Below are positions 45,801 through 58,781 of a DNA stretch of 64,000 nt, in pieces (position 1 is the first letter of the stretch; every line of letters starts with the position of its first letter). A program made the translations under genes and the position numbers. The notes beneath the pieces are model-generated. The model ran no database searches and was not told the origin of the DNA. It was given only the letters and a program-made list of their open reading frames with translations. Origin of the DNA: Parasponia andersonii. Lineage: Eukaryota > Streptophyta > Magnoliopsida > Rosales > Cannabaceae. The DNA lies in NCBI GenBank assembly GCA_002914805.1, contig JXTB01000108.1, forward strand, positions 444,314 to 508,313, read 5' to 3'.

Positions 45801-46093
45801 TATTGTTAGGAATATACAATTGATTTCCTTTAAGAAGGAAATTGTCATCCTATAAAAGCTCTAAATGGACTCTCTTTTGCATTTGTTGGACAATCACTAA
45901 AAAATAAGGGTTAGTAGTATATAAATTGCAAAGGTCTCAAAGCCTAGTACCTCAACCTATAACTCTGTCAAGACAAGTTGTCACCGACTCAAGGCGTGGC
46001 CACTTTATTGAAAATATTGGCCTTATGTTTGATCACAAAAATAAATTGCTGAAAGTATGCAATCTATATGGCATATCAAGCAGATACCTTATC

Positions 46094-47278
46094 TTAAGTA
46101 TTAAGGTATTTTAAAGTAGTGTGATTGGTGGATAAAATGAACTCCTTTTGGAATAAATAGTAGCACCAATATCGGATTGCCTGGACTCTAGCATAAAGCT
46201 CCAGGTCATAAGTATTATAGCTAGACTTTAGGCCTGAAAGCTTCTCACTGTAATAAGCCATTGGATGGCTATTTTGACTGAGAACTACACAAATATCAAC
46301 CTTCAAGGTGTCGTAATATAATTTAAAGAGTTGAGTAAAATCTGGTAGTACGAGAATATGAGCGAAAGTCAACTTTTGTTTAATCAACTGAAAGGATTCT
46401 TCCCCTTGAGTACTTCAATAGAATCCCTCAATTGTAATACAATCTGTAATAGGCACCATTATGCTATTGAAATGTGGTATAAACCTCCTATAAAAGGAAG
46501 CAAGGCCATAAAAACTACGTACTTTTGTAACTAATGCTGGCTAGAGCTATCGGTTTACTGCCTCCACTTTCATGAAATCCACTGCTAGCCCTTCCTTTGT
46601 TATGACATATCTAGAAATATGACATGATCCGTCAGGAAGGTGCACTTGTTTACAGTGGCATAAAACTTGTCCCTGCAAATGACTGAAAGAACCTCTCGAA
46701 GATTTTATACATGATCGTCAGGGTTAGTACTATAAACTAGAATATCATCAAAATATACTTCAACGAATTTACTAATGAACGGGTAGAGAGCTTGGTTCAT
46801 GGCACACATAAAAGTGCTTGGTGTGTTAGACAACCCAAACAACATAACCAATCACTTATAAAGTTTCTCTCTTATCTTGAAAGCTATTTTCCATTTATTG
46901 CCGAGATGAATACGAATCTAGTAGTAGTCGCTCTTCAAATCTAGCTAACTAAATATACTCGCACTGCCAAGTTGATCTAGTAAATCATACAAATGAGGAA
47001 TAAAAAAGCAGTAGCATATTGTGATCTTGTTTATTACGCGATTATCTACACACATTCTTCAGTATAAGCAAGGTAGGGACAATGCAAGAACTAAGGCTCT
47101 CTTGGATATGCCCATTTGCCAAAAGTTCTTCAACTTGCTTACACAACTCCTCATGCTCACGGGGGCTCATTCTATAATGCGCCTTATTAGGTAAAGTGAT
47201 GTCTGGCATCAAGTCAATTTGGTACTGGATATTTGATAACGATGATAACCCCGTATAATAATTCTCTGGGAAACACAT
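46094..47278 (-). pseudogene. RT and RNase H remnant of the minus-strand gypsy element
   Basis: RT starts with YQIDLMPDITLPNKAHYRMS and a VEELLANGHIQESLS helix (47278-47042). The catalytic box reads VYFDDILV (46738-46761). RNase H (46387-46094) begins near LPDFTQLFKLYYDTLK and contains PMAYYSEKLSG and YDLELYARVQAIRYW. Frames between these segments are broken. The YFDD box itself is intact. Confidence 0.86.
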
Positions 47279-47786
47279 CTTGGAATTCCCTGATCAACAT
47301 CTATATTCGATTCAGAATTGCAAATCCGATCTCAATAGATTTACTTGCCAATATGAACACTACTCTGAAATCTACCAACTCTGACTCAAATTTTGCCTGG
47401 ATCAACAAATTAGTACTATCTCCAGTCATTGTAGGTGTATTGGTAGTTTTGTCGGGTAATAACATAATCTTCTTTTCCCCAAACATAAAGCTATACATGT
47501 TAGTATACTTGTCATGTACTGAGTGACAATCAAACTGCTAAGGCCTACCTAATAATAAATGGCATGCGTCTATACTAACCATATCATACAGAACCTCATC
47601 CTTATATGTAACTCCTGAAGAAAAACTTATTAAAGCATTCTGAGATACCATGAAGTTCGTACCTTATTTTAGCCAAGCTAGTTTATATGATTTGAAATGC
47701 TTTTGTGTTGGCATCCCTATTTTCTTAACTACTTTTTTGGCTACCACATTCTCCCAACTTCTAGAATCAATGATGAATCTACATAC

Positions 47787-48689
47787 TTACTCTCCAACAG
47801 TACATATAGATTGAAAGATATTGTTGCGTAACCATTTATTGTTATTCTCATGGGGTGTTAGGTAGTTCCTTCGCACCACCAACACATGCCCAATATCTCT
47901 TATCACATGTTCTTCATCCTCAACCGAATCCTCAATCACCTCACTATCAAAGATGGGCTCGCCATCACCTTTATTATATATTTGATCGACAAAAAGCCCT
48001 TTACGTAGATTCTTGGAACAATCAGATTGCCTATGGCCTATCCTACCATAGTCGAAACAACATAATCTTCCACTCGAACATGCCGTCAGCTGCTGATTGG
48101 AGGTTTGGTTTGACAATAACCTACTTGTGTAAACCTATTAGATTGTGCAAATGACTACAGTTGGTTATGGGTAGAATCTCCCAATATACTTTGCCAGGTT
48201 TGTTGCTTTTCAATCTATAATGCCCACTGATGAGCTTCAAACACCGTCAAAGGATTAAACATATTAAGGATTTCTTGAATCTAAGGTTGTAGGCCACCTA
48301 TATAATGAGATACCAACTGCTTCTCAGTCTCCATGATATCATTCCTCGTAATCAGCATATAAAACTCCATAGTATGGTCAGTAACAAACTTCGTACATTA
48401 ACGCAAATTCTACAATTGATGGTACATTATCCGTACATAATTATGCGATAAAAAACAATTCTTATATGCTTGTTTAATTTGTCCCAAGACATAATCTTAG
48501 CCTTTCGGACTCAGGTCTTCATCACTTTGTTTTGTTGCTACTACATCGTTGCCTGTCCATAAAATTGTGTTGCAATGAGAGTACACGTTTATCGCTCGGA
48601 ACCTCCTTGAATTCTAGGATTTCTTTTACTGCAGTCATCCAATCCAAAAACTCTTCAGGTTGTAATCTACATTGGAATTCAGGAATATC
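47787..48689 (-). pseudogene. gag remnant of the minus-strand gypsy element
   Basis: The frame 48116-47787 contains CFDYGRIGHRQSDC, a zinc knuckle in which the second Cys is Tyr. The acidic stretch EVIEDSVEDEEH follows. Further gag sequence continues to the insertion at 48690 and resumes beyond it at about 52080-52380, where a start-like segment and coiled-coil stretch lie next to the primer site. Confidence 0.7.
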
Positions 48690-51600
48690 TGTAATGTCCC
48701 CCGATTCTATACACGTATATAAGGATATTTGTATGATTATTTAGTGAAATCGGTAGACATTACTCGACTTAAGTAAAATTAAAACTTTTAACCTTTTAGA
48801 AAGAGAAAAAAAAACTCCACTCATAATTACATATAGTATAATTTATACGTATCTATATACTCACAAAGTGGACCTCTCATTTAACTATACATAATATACA
48901 TACACTCAAAATAGGTACAAAATCTTCTGTCAAAAAACCACAGCGTCAAAATACTTATATACACAAGCCGCGGTCAGAATGTCAGCACTCCTCCTCCAAA
49001 CTCACATATCAGTAGTACCTTCTGCAATATAAGAATATTTATGAGTATAAAACTCAGTAAGTAGCTTATGCAGATGCAGAATGCATATAATGTGAAACAA
49101 ATTATCATATGATTGGGATCCCTGTGTATAATGTATTGCCTGACAAGACCGTGAATTGCATACTAAGCCACTCAGAGAACGTATAACGTATCATGAGCTA
49201 TATGGAGATCTTGAGCCTCAGAGAATCCCCTCTATGTACAACAGAGGTCCATCCCATACCACCGTCAAAGTGTTCCCGTAGGAACCATAATATCCTCGAG
49301 AGGACAGAGAATCCCCTCTGTATACAGCAGAGGTCCACCCCATACCGCTGTCAAAGTGTTCCCGTAGGAACCATAATATCCCCGAGAGGACCAGAGTGTT
49401 CCCGAAGGAACCAGAGTGTCCCCGACGGAACCATATCACATATTTGGACGCTGGCTCGTCACACTCTATTCACTAATACTCGTCAGGTAGTATAAATACA
49501 CCACGTGTACATGTCTTATGTAAAGTAAATGACAGATACATATATCCACAGATTTAATATCCACAAATTCCGTAAATTTACTGAACAAAGAATTTCTTAC
49601 AGGGCAGGTGTGACGTTACTTACCTCGATTATGATATTTTATGTGTTTTTCTGTGAAATGTTCTTCGCTCAAAGTACAGTTGACATGCCTATTGATTAAT
49701 TGATAACAGACTTTTTTGGTCACTAACTATGTAATGTTACATAAATACAATAATTTTCAGTATAGTTTCAAGCATGGAAATTAAACTACCAAATGTTCAA
49801 TCTTAAGCAAAATACGAAAAACTTGCAAATAATTCCATATAAATTATCCTTATATAAGTAGAAAAGGAAACATGGCAACTAAATAGAGAATATAGTACTA
49901 AGTGTGAAATCATAATTTTCAATAATTAACCCCTAAGTATGACATTACTATCTTTGATTAAAAATAGAACCTTCATGTACCATAACAAAAGACAAACCTT
50001 TTGTTAACATGGAACTTAAAACTAGAATCAATGTTAATCTTTACTAGGAGCTTGTAACTGAATCCATTAAATCTCATGGTACGTTTTCTTTCGTAAAGGA
50101 TAGTATTAAATATTAAATCCAAGAAAGCACGCCGAGTACAATTCCACAAAGTATAATAATTAATTAAGAAATTAGTTAGACAACTAGGCTTTATATATAT
50201 AAGGATAAATATCAATCACACGATTACATTTATACCTTAGATATATATAATACACTTAAGTTAAATTTTCAACCTAAAGAAGTCAACAATACCCATCTAT
50301 GTCTAAATCATATCAAAATGCCAAAAGTAGTATTTCTTTAAAGAATATTACCTTTCAAGAGATGATTTATCATTCAAAACTACGGTCTTGCTTTTTCTTA
50401 ATTAAACTACGGCAATCCCAGTTTGTACTTAATATTGAGATAAGTATTGAAGAAACAACAGAGAGGGTGATGAAGCTAATAAAGTTGGCGGTAGCAAGAC
50501 TAATAATCTAAAAGAAACATAGTGATTGAAGTCTTTTATTATGGTAACATAAGTTGTCGACATTCTGAGTCAATTTCTCAATCTTTTCCTTTTTTTTTTT
50601 TAAAAAAAAAAAATCTAGCTTGAATACCTTATTACATAATTCTAAGCAAGAAATACAAACATAAACATCGGGAATTTAACATTTAACAGAAACAAAAAAA
50701 TAAGTTATTAATATTATGAATCTAGGAAATTATGTATACAAGGATAATGATTACAGATTTATTTATGTATGTGAAAAGTATCCACTTTGCACACAATTAA
50801 ATATTGGGTCCATGTAAATATAGAACTATAGTCTTATTTTTAATTCTCAGATTGAAGTAAGAACAACAAACAACTCGGTGGGCATATTATTTCAAAAACT
50901 ATAATCAGTAAACTTTTAGGCAAGTTGTAATAAATTTAATTCCATATAGTACAAACAAGAATCTTATGCATGCACAGTTATATATAAATGATAAAAAAAA
51001 AATCAAGTTTCTTTTGTGTACGAATTAATTAAAAATAGTAGGTAAAGCTCTAATAATCAAGCATATAAATATAGATAACTTTACAAATTTTTAAACGTAT
51101 ATATCTAGATAATATCTACATTAGATGTATTCTAAACCAAATAATTAATATACACGACACTATTCAACTATATATAAAGGAAAATTATACATGCTGAAAC
51201 CATAATCAAGAGGAAAGACTTTTCAAGGTACCTGAACTAAATATAAGATATTCTTGATTGTGTTTCCTCAATAACAATTTACTGAGATTATTTCTAACTT
51301 AGCTAAAATGACGGTCGGATACTGGAAGAGAAACATAAACGAGGAGATAGAACTAATATAAGCTAACGGTGCTCAGAGAATGTCAGAATAAAGCACTATA
51401 TAACTTGTACTTAACAAATACAATTACCAACTTTACTAAGTCGGTGGTAGCCTTATCACTTAAAAGATGGTAATAATAATAATGATAATAATAATGATGA
51501 TGATGTAAGTGCTTAGTGTAATAAAAGTAAAATAAGAGAACTTAAGTTGGTTTCGTAAAAGCTTAGTATAAATAAAACAAAATAAGATGATAAATGTGTA

Positions 51601-52074
51601 TTTAATGTCTTCAGTCCAATGTTCAAAATAGATTACATAAAATCATTTGTAGTTCTATGTACTCAATTCAGTGACAAAACCATCCTCATACATCCACTTA
51701 GTAAATACACTAATCTTAGTTAAACAATTTGACATAAGAAAGGAAAAGAGACATAGAGTAAGAACTAATCAAGGAAGAGATATGAAACTGTAAACATATG
51801 CCAAATATGCTTGTCAAGCTACCAGGATAATTACCACAAACAATTCAATACCTGAAAGTGGGAGGAAGTGAGGGTGAGCAGAGCTTTCCTCGAGCATTTC
51901 ACTATAAAATTACTTAGTAATAATTGTTAGTAAATTAATCAATAACCTGAAGCAAATTTTCAAAATTATATGCATGTATGATACTAAATTAAAATTATTT
52001 GCAAATCATATTATTATTGGCTATTCTAATTATGTGAGGAATTGAGCGTCGTTTTAGAATTTTAGGATATCACA
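48690..52074. mobile_element. TG...CA insertion of 3.4 kb with 5-bp target duplication; probable solo LTR or non-coding LTR element
   Basis: Starts TGTAATGTCC and ends GGATATCACA, which are inverted copies of each other (TGTGATATCC). Both sides are flanked by ATATC (48685-48689, 52075-52079). The gag of the surrounding gypsy element continues on the other side, proving insertion. No gag or pol domain and no internal long direct repeat was seen, which fits one very long LTR left after recombination, or a large non-coding derivative. A GC-richer tandem repeat sits at 49221-49412. Confidence 0.72.
49221..49412. repeat. 96-bp tandem duplication inside the nested insertion
   Basis: Units start at 49221 and 49317 (GAGAATCCCCTCT...). 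The second runs into smaller repeats of agtgttcccgaaggaacc type up to about 49432. It creates open frames on both strands that look artefactual. Confidence 0.85.
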
Positions 52075-52383
52075 ATATCAGTCTTGAATCTTGACTCCCA
52101 ATGCCCATTTTCTTTATGTCCTCCTGCTTTACTTCAAATTGGCGGATCTACAGGTTGATCTAGTGGGGCAAATGGGTTTTCTTCTTCAAAATCCTCATGG
52201 AACTGGGTCGCTAGTGCATGTTGTTACAGAAAAGTGCATCCATTTGTTGCGTCAACATCTCCATCTGTTGACATAATTATGCGATCTCATCATATTTATT
52301 CACCTCCTCTAACATGATATCACGAACCTCTAGTTGTCTCCTTGGCGGTATGGCATAGGAACGAACCTATCTTTGGTACCAAT

Positions 52384-52935
52384 TGACGTAGCGGAAGCTT
52401 CTAGAAAGATGGAAAATACTTGGCTAATACTCAAACTCGTTGATTTACTCACGGATACCAAGAAAGAGAGAAAATTGAGTGAAAATACTTAGGATAATTT
52501 TTATTTCCAACAAAAATTGATCTGTTATCTTGGCTTACAACTCTTAAATAAAGCCTAAATAAAATATTCAAATAAAAAATAATAATATCTCTTTTTTTTT
52601 TTTCTAAAAAAGAGAAATAAAAGGTCTAATATCTATGATCAATCTATAACTAACAGATTTGAATTTTGAATTTATTTACTGAAGATAATCTAAAAACAAA
52701 AAAATGTCAGAAAATGAGAAATTGCATTTTCGAAGGTCTAAATGATCAAAATTACCCCCAAAGGCCGTAGCTCAGTGGCTTTGTAAAGCCACTAACTTTA
52801 AGTTGTTATGCCAATTCCACCCAAATTTATCAAAAATGGACATTCCAAAAATTCCCCTCGAAAATTTGAAAATTGCTTTATTTCCTTCTATGCCAATTCC
52901 ATTTGTCCATAAATTCTACTCTTTTTAGCACCGCA
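52384..52935 (-). repeat. 5' LTR of the minus-strand gypsy element
   Basis: 552 bp, homologous to 44141-44696. On the element strand it ends CTACGTCA next to the primer site TGGTACCAAAGAT. Confidence 0.88.
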
Positions 52936-54078
52936 TTAGTGGGACTATTTTAACCCAAATATATGATAAGTTAAAATAATCCCCCCAAGAGTACTACTTT
53001 ATCTTATCACTAAAAACAATACCACTATTAGTTGTGCACTAAATAAGGGACTGGACTTTCCTTTAATATAACCCTCTAAATGAGATTATGTGTAACATAG
53101 TTTAATCAAATCTGGACAAAAATATTTAGTGCCAGCTACTATAATCAAAAAGTGAACAATATTACATACACAATCATCAAAATTTCAAATACCAAAGCTA
53201 ATATCCAACAAATACTCAAAAAAATTTGTCAAAAAAAAAGAGAAGGAAAAAGATTTAGGGAAAAAAATACCTAAGCTACAACAGGGTCGAGCAATAACAT
53301 AAGTAAGAAGACGATGATATTACAAGACGAACAACGATGACGACAGACAGCGTGATAAGGATAGCAACAATAGAATATGGCTAAAGGTGGACGACAATGG
53401 GGTGATTCAAGGTCGATGGTAGTAGAAAAAGTTGAGAGGTTGAGGCTAGGAGTGAAGGATATCGTGATATATTTTAGGTTTTGGGAAAAATAGTCCGTAG
53501 TGTTTCAAGGATAAGTTATCCCTCCTATTTACTAGGACTAATTATTCTACAAAATGTCGAATTATTTTTTGTTAACATATTATTAATTCGGTCAAAATGT
53601 GGCTCCAAACATGAGATAGTCCTAATCCTAATCCAACGGGCCAAACGTGGCCAATAAAATTCTATTTGTGATAGAAATTTTTGTATTTACATCATCCACG
53701 ACACGAGAAGTTTAGAATAAACGTGTTACATAATCAACCTTTAATTTCTACTTTTTTCATAAAAGAAAAATATACTTTCAACTTACAATCTATACATTGA
53801 TTTTGAAATTTCCCTCGAATTTTCTATTAGTCAACACAACATATTAAAATTACTGACTCGATGGAAAAATTCAAATAAGTCGAGATAAAACTCAAAAATA
53901 AAAATTACCAATCCTATTGTAAAGTATAGTCCTACAATATTTTATCATAAAATTTTTTAAGAAAAAGTTCGTAAATATCCATTTTTAAAATCATATTTTT
54001 ATAGATACCCATTTTTTTATTTAATAAATACATATTTTTTTTTTTGGAGAAATATAAACCACCATTGTTTTACACATA

Positions 54079-54121
54079 AAATGTAAACCACGTTATTAAA
54101 TGTATAACGTGGTTTACATTT
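54079..54121. repeat. Perfect 18-bp inverted repeat with 7-base loop
   Basis: AAATGTAAACCACGTTAT (54079-54096) pairs with ATAACGTGGTTTACATTT (54104-54121). Related single arms (ataaaatgtgtacc, ataaaatgtagacc) recur up to about 54255. Confidence 0.85.
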
Positions 54122-54818
54122 CATGAATAAAAATTATATTTAAAATTAGCGCATATTTTAAAATATGTACCGTTCAAATTTTATACATAAAATGTGTACC
54201 TCATGGATAAAATTTACATTATAAATATGGACTGCTCATATTTTGCATATAAAATGTAGACCATAAAAATGGGTATTTTTGAAGAAAAAATTAAAAACAA
54301 ATATTTATCAAATTTGTTTTTTAAAAATAAGTACTAAGCGTAAATTTCTCAATTTTTTATATCAATATTGTCATATTTCCCTCTATTTTCCTTTGACACC
54401 ACTGCCCACAAAGAACTCCTTGTCCCCACAAATTGCTTAGTGCCCTAGTTGTATTAAGACCCTAAAACAAGTCTTTAAAGAAAGCGCTAGACCCGTCAAA
54501 AGAACAGAGACATAACCAAATAGGTCTCTGTAACTCTAGTAATTGTTAATTGGGAGAAACATTCCATCAGCAACTTCTTAACAGTTCCTCAAGGTGGGTA
54601 ACCCTCGCAGTCCTCAACACAACCGAATCATCCAAACTTCCTTGTTTACGAATTTAGAACTGCAATAAAGTGGAAAAAGCTTGACCGAGTCATGATAAAT
54701 TTATCGAGTCAATATTGAATGTGAGAGAAATATGTTTCAGTGGCAATTAAAAAAGGCAATTTAGAAGCTTATAACTTTTATCTATCTGCAAAAACCAAAT
54801 CAATTGCAACAATTATAA

Positions 54819-54904
54819 GGCATAGTACTGCACTAGATAGCCATTGAAAGATCATGAGAATGGCATAGTACTGCACTAGATAGCCATTGAACTATCATGA
54901 GAAT
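54819..54904. repeat. 43-bp tandem duplication
   Basis: The unit ggcatagtactgcactagat... starts at 54819 and 54862, ending in atcatgagaat. Confidence 0.9.
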
Positions 54905-55010
54905 TGCGGAATGAACATAATGCACAAATGACCACTAACTCTTTGCAAATACATCCTCTACTTGAGACATTATTTGCTTTCGAAACATACATAGCCAAGA
55001 AGTTCTCCTG

Positions 55011-56990
55011 TCATGGTTTGCTGTCAATTGTTTGAATCGTTTCTTCAAAGACACAACTAGTTAACAATTTCGGCTGATCTGCTGCTGTGGGAGGAGAAAT
55101 GGACAGATCCCATTGACATTCCTGAACAGGAAAACTAGTAGGCAGTATCTTTGCTGCTGAAAGTGATGCATGAAACTGTTCAAATCCCGGAAGCTTCATA
55201 AGATTCAACTCGTCGTCTTTCCTTTCGGGGAAGCTGATACACTGCATCTTCCTCCTCTGTACCTCATCCTTAACTCTCTGGAAAGCAAAACAAAGAGTGA
55301 ATAAATAACATGTTTTTGAGTAATTTACGTTTAGGATTACACTATGAAAGTGTTAAAGGGAGGCTAGTATCCATATGACTAGCTGGAGATCAAATTAATG
55401 ACCAAAAGAATAGTGTTCTTATTGTAAAAGAAAGGAAGAATGTCCCAATGACTAACTGAAGATCAAATTACACAATTAGTATCCTTACAGACTAGCAAAA
55501 AGTTACTGCACTTGCTTACAAAGTTCTCTCGTTCATTTTTCCTTAACTTACTTCTAGTGGTAACTCCCTCGTTTATGTTCACGCTAATCTCACACTCATG
55601 AGACATAAATCACATCGAGTCTTACCAAATTATACAGTCAAACAAAATGATCCAGTGATACTGGTGTTTCCAAATAAAAACTCAAAAGTTAACTCCATTT
55701 ATCATGTCAAAAGGCTATAAAGTACACAACTGCAATCACAAAACTTTCAAACTTTTGAGACAACAGTAATAGCATAAATGCGTTTTCGTTTATTTTTTTT
55801 TGCTAGTCTGTTTAAATTATAATGGTACTGCTAAAGCAAGATTCGAACTTTATGCCCTGTCCACCCACCTCTACAAGGTCTAAATTTCCTAATACGCATA
55901 TGATTTTGCGAGTGCGTGCCAACTTTGGCAGGTTACATCCACCTAAGCTAAATTTGCATATGATTACGGCTTTATTCATGTTCCCAAAAGCAGTTTCTTC
56001 TTTGATAAGTACATATTTGTTTGTTTAGCCAATTATCAGAACAAGGTAACATCCATCTATAACAACAGAAGATTTCTTTTCACAGAGAACATAAGGAATT
56101 CGAACAACGATAATGTGAAAGAAACTCGGTAAACATACCTGTAATAACCTCAAATCGAACTTGGGCACTCCTATATGACCAACAGCTAAAGACCCAAAAA
56201 GATTTCCCAGCAATGCAGCATCAGGAACTGGCAATCCTTGAACAAGTCCTGCAACAAAACCACCTAGAAAACTATCCCCTGCACCCGTTGGATCGATCTG
56301 GTTAGTGGGGAAAGGTCCAATTTGAACTTCCCCAGCCTTCCAGTACACAGTACAGCCATGTTTCCCATTCGTTACAACAACACAGCACAACTTTCTGACC
56401 TCCTCAATATCCAGAGACGAAGTCTCCTCGCCCGACGCCTTCAAAAACCCTATTCGGGGAAGAAGGTGAAAGAACCCACTTTCTTTCAAATCCACTAGCT
56501 TCACGGTCCCATCAATGGCGTCGAAAGATCGTATCAGAGCCTGAATATCCACAGACACCGTGTCACACAAATCAAGCATTTTCTCAAGCGTCTCGGGCAG
56601 AATCTCCCCGCCAACCCCGACCGCCATTCCGAAATCGAACCTGGACTCCGGGAGATCCGATGGCCAAATCGGGTCGCATGCGCGGGCCCTTTTCAGGACT
56701 CGATCTTGGTGCCCGTCCCCGTCGATCTCCGAATCGAAATATGCATGGAACATAGTGGTTCTCGAGCCGGGTACTACAATCGGGTCGTGATGGGTCGAGT
56801 AAGCGAAGTCCCGCCCCACCTTCGATGCCAGTTTGTATCGAAGCGTTAATCCGTCGAGCACGGCAGAAATGAAGGAGGCGGCGCCGCCGAGAGTCTCAGC
56901 CACGACGACGCCGTCTCGGATGAGAACATCGTGGCAGTAGTTGCCAACGATTAGGCCCCGGCTTTGGGGAAATTTTTGGTCCCTCACCAT
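55011..56990 (-). CDS. pfkB-family carbohydrate kinase, probable myo-inositol kinase
   Basis: Two exons, 56990-56139 and 55277-55011, joined in phase 0, encode 372 aa. pfkB/ribokinase-fold kinases phosphorylate a sugar or polyol hydroxyl with ATP. The signature DPTGAGDSFLGGF (residues 233-245) carries the anion-hole GAG and catalytic base Asp239. The substrate side includes VGNYCHDVLI (15-24) and AETLGGAASFIS (31-42). The ADP-binding side includes VVVTNGKHGCTVYW (204-217). The second exon adds an 88-residue tail (RVKDEVQRRKMQC...) that is less conserved. It resembles Arabidopsis At5g58730 (about 353 aa), reported as a myo-inositol kinase of the lipid-independent phytate route. The start MVRDQKF fits the conserved frame; an upstream ATG near 57056 is out of frame. 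The substrate is inferred from homology and synteny. Confidence 0.95.
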
Positions 56991-58781
56991 GGGCGGCTTG
57001 GACGGCGAAGTGGGTCGGAGTTTGATTGTGAGAATTTGGGACTAGCTTTGAGATCATGGGTAAGAAGGAAATGGAGAGAAGGTTATGGGTTTGAGGCCAT
57101 TGACGAAGAAGGAGAAAGAGAGAGAACTGAAACAGAGAGATATATACTTGATAGAAGAAGACAAAAAGTTGGGATTTGTATTCGTGTTCAGAGAAAGTGG
57201 CTTTGGCGTGTAGGTGTCAAAATACAGAAGACGCGCGCCAACGAAAGAGGAGAGATTTTCGAGGTATAGTTATGTGTGTTAAGGCAAACATCGGATATTG
57301 TCATATTGATCTTTCTCAACGATGGTCGTTATTGCTGTTCATTTTGAAAGTGATTGAAGAAAACTGAATATGCTAAAAATAGACTGAATAAAAGCTTACG
57401 AGGATTGTTACCTAAGGGCTAAGGCACAGCTAAAGTTCATCGGTGAATTTTGCAAAATACATTAATGCTAAATCAAATTTATTGTGTGTTCTTACTGTTA
57501 GATATAGTTAAACTTATATGTAGCAATTTCCAATTGAGTAGTCGAAGCGATAAGATATCTATCTTAAAGACTTTCTCTCATTTAGAGATTGTAGATCAAG
57601 TATTTGAGTTCCTACGTTACTTCTGGGAATCCAACTGATTCTGAAAGTGACGCCTACTGGAGTCGCATCCTGTCTTTTTTATTAAAAAAAAATAAAACTG
57701 TGTGTGGCAATAATCTTTAGCATTTCTCTCTCTAGTAAACTCAAGTCGAAAAAGACATTGAACAAATAAAAGAACAGGATCAAAACCCATTTCCCAGGTC
57801 AAGCAGGACAATTGTTCTTCAAGATTATTACAATTTTGTCTAATTCAGAGGGGTCTTACCCAAAGTACTTGCAATAGTCAAGAGGAAGAAAAATTCTCAC
57901 GCATTACAACCACAGGTCGGCTTGGTAGCTAAACCCAAGCAAGTTGGATGCTTGCTTAGGCATGCTTAAAAGTTAAAATGGACATAATGGGAAGTTTGGT
58001 CTTCAGTTGAATGAGACGGAGAGGAGGTACTGGTAGGGTGGAATCTTCATTAAACACTTTCCATATTTCTCAAATATTAGACACCATAAAAAACAGCAAG
58101 ACAGAATTTGATTCCAGCTCATACTTTTCTGAGGTTGACAATTTTAACGCCCCACAATAATATAATTTAGCACGGAATAGATTATGATTCCTATTCATTT
58201 CAGACCTGTTTCAACCGACCATGTAATTTGTTTCACGCTCTTCTTCTTTCACTTTTTCCATGTAAGCAGTTTTCTAGACAATAGAAACTTCACACTGCAT
58301 TGAGACAAAAATGGCAAACTATTTTCTACAATATATATATATATATATGTACATCTCAAGATATGTGTTGATTCCCCAGTTGTTTCCATCTGCAAAAAAT
58401 TCAGAAATTTACGCTTCTATTCTACACATTCATGGTCATCTTGCTCAACTATTTGTTCATTCATTTGCATTTATGATATGCATGAAACAGACTGCACCAC
58501 AACTATTTGTTCATTCACTGATCAACACTTAAAATGGTTGTGTTACAATTGTAAACAAGAGACGATAAGAATACCCTAATAAGATACTGATAAAATTATT
58601 TCAGATATCACATGAAACCAAGTACAACGTCAGTGAAAGCAAACAATATTCTCTCTGCAGGAAGGGCAGGGTGGCACGTTTTTAAACTTCTCACAAACAC
58701 ATTAGATCATCTTATTTACCATACGTTAGTCAGGAATATAACAGGCCAGTGCAAGATTTTTAAGCAAGATACCAAGCTTTG
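56991..58781. other. Upstream region of the pfkB gene and downstream flank of the NudC gene
   Basis: No coding exon is recognised. The part next to 56990 is 5' UTR and promoter of the kinase gene. The part next to 58782 is 3' UTR of the NudC-like gene. Open frames at 56964-57269 and 58311-58532 show no domain. A short TA run is at 58330-58347. Confidence 0.5.
57141..57147 (-). promoter_or_regulatory. TATA-like box of the pfkB gene
   Basis: TATATA on the minus strand (tatatac on plus) lies about 150 bp upstream of the ATG at 56990, after a GA-rich stretch. A leader of roughly 120 bases would follow. Confidence 0.4.

Larger units (their letters stand above)
44141..52935 (-). mobile_element. 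Decayed Ty3/gypsy LTR retrotransposon on the minus strand, with a nested insertion
   Basis: LTRs at 44141-44696 (3') and 52384-52935 (5') are clearly homologous (TGACGTAGCG...ACCGCA on the plus strand). Next to the 5' LTR a primer site reads TGGTACCAAAGAT. On the minus strand the order is gag with a zinc knuckle, RT, RNase H and integrase with a C-terminal domain, which is Ty3/gypsy. The gag is split by a 3.4-kb insertion (48690-52074). No clear target duplication was found at the outer ends. Many stops are present. Confidence 0.9.
52936..55010. other. AT-rich intergenic DNA downstream of the pfkB gene
   Basis: No gene is seen. It contains a perfect 18-bp hairpin (54079-54121) and a 43-bp tandem duplication (54819-54904). 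The last few hundred bases should include the pfkB 3' UTR. Confidence 0.5.

Noticed and set aside
49193-49495. 100-codon frame with repeated peptides
   Set aside because: Product of the 96-bp tandem repeat in the nested non-coding insertion; a parallel frame exists on the other strand.
44136-52940. Target duplication of the minus-strand gypsy element
   Set aside because: Flanks ATGAG and TTAGT do not match convincingly, so none is claimed.
56964-57269. Plus-strand frame overlapping the pfkB start
   Set aside because: Lies over the kinase 5' UTR and first codons on the opposite strand, with no domain.
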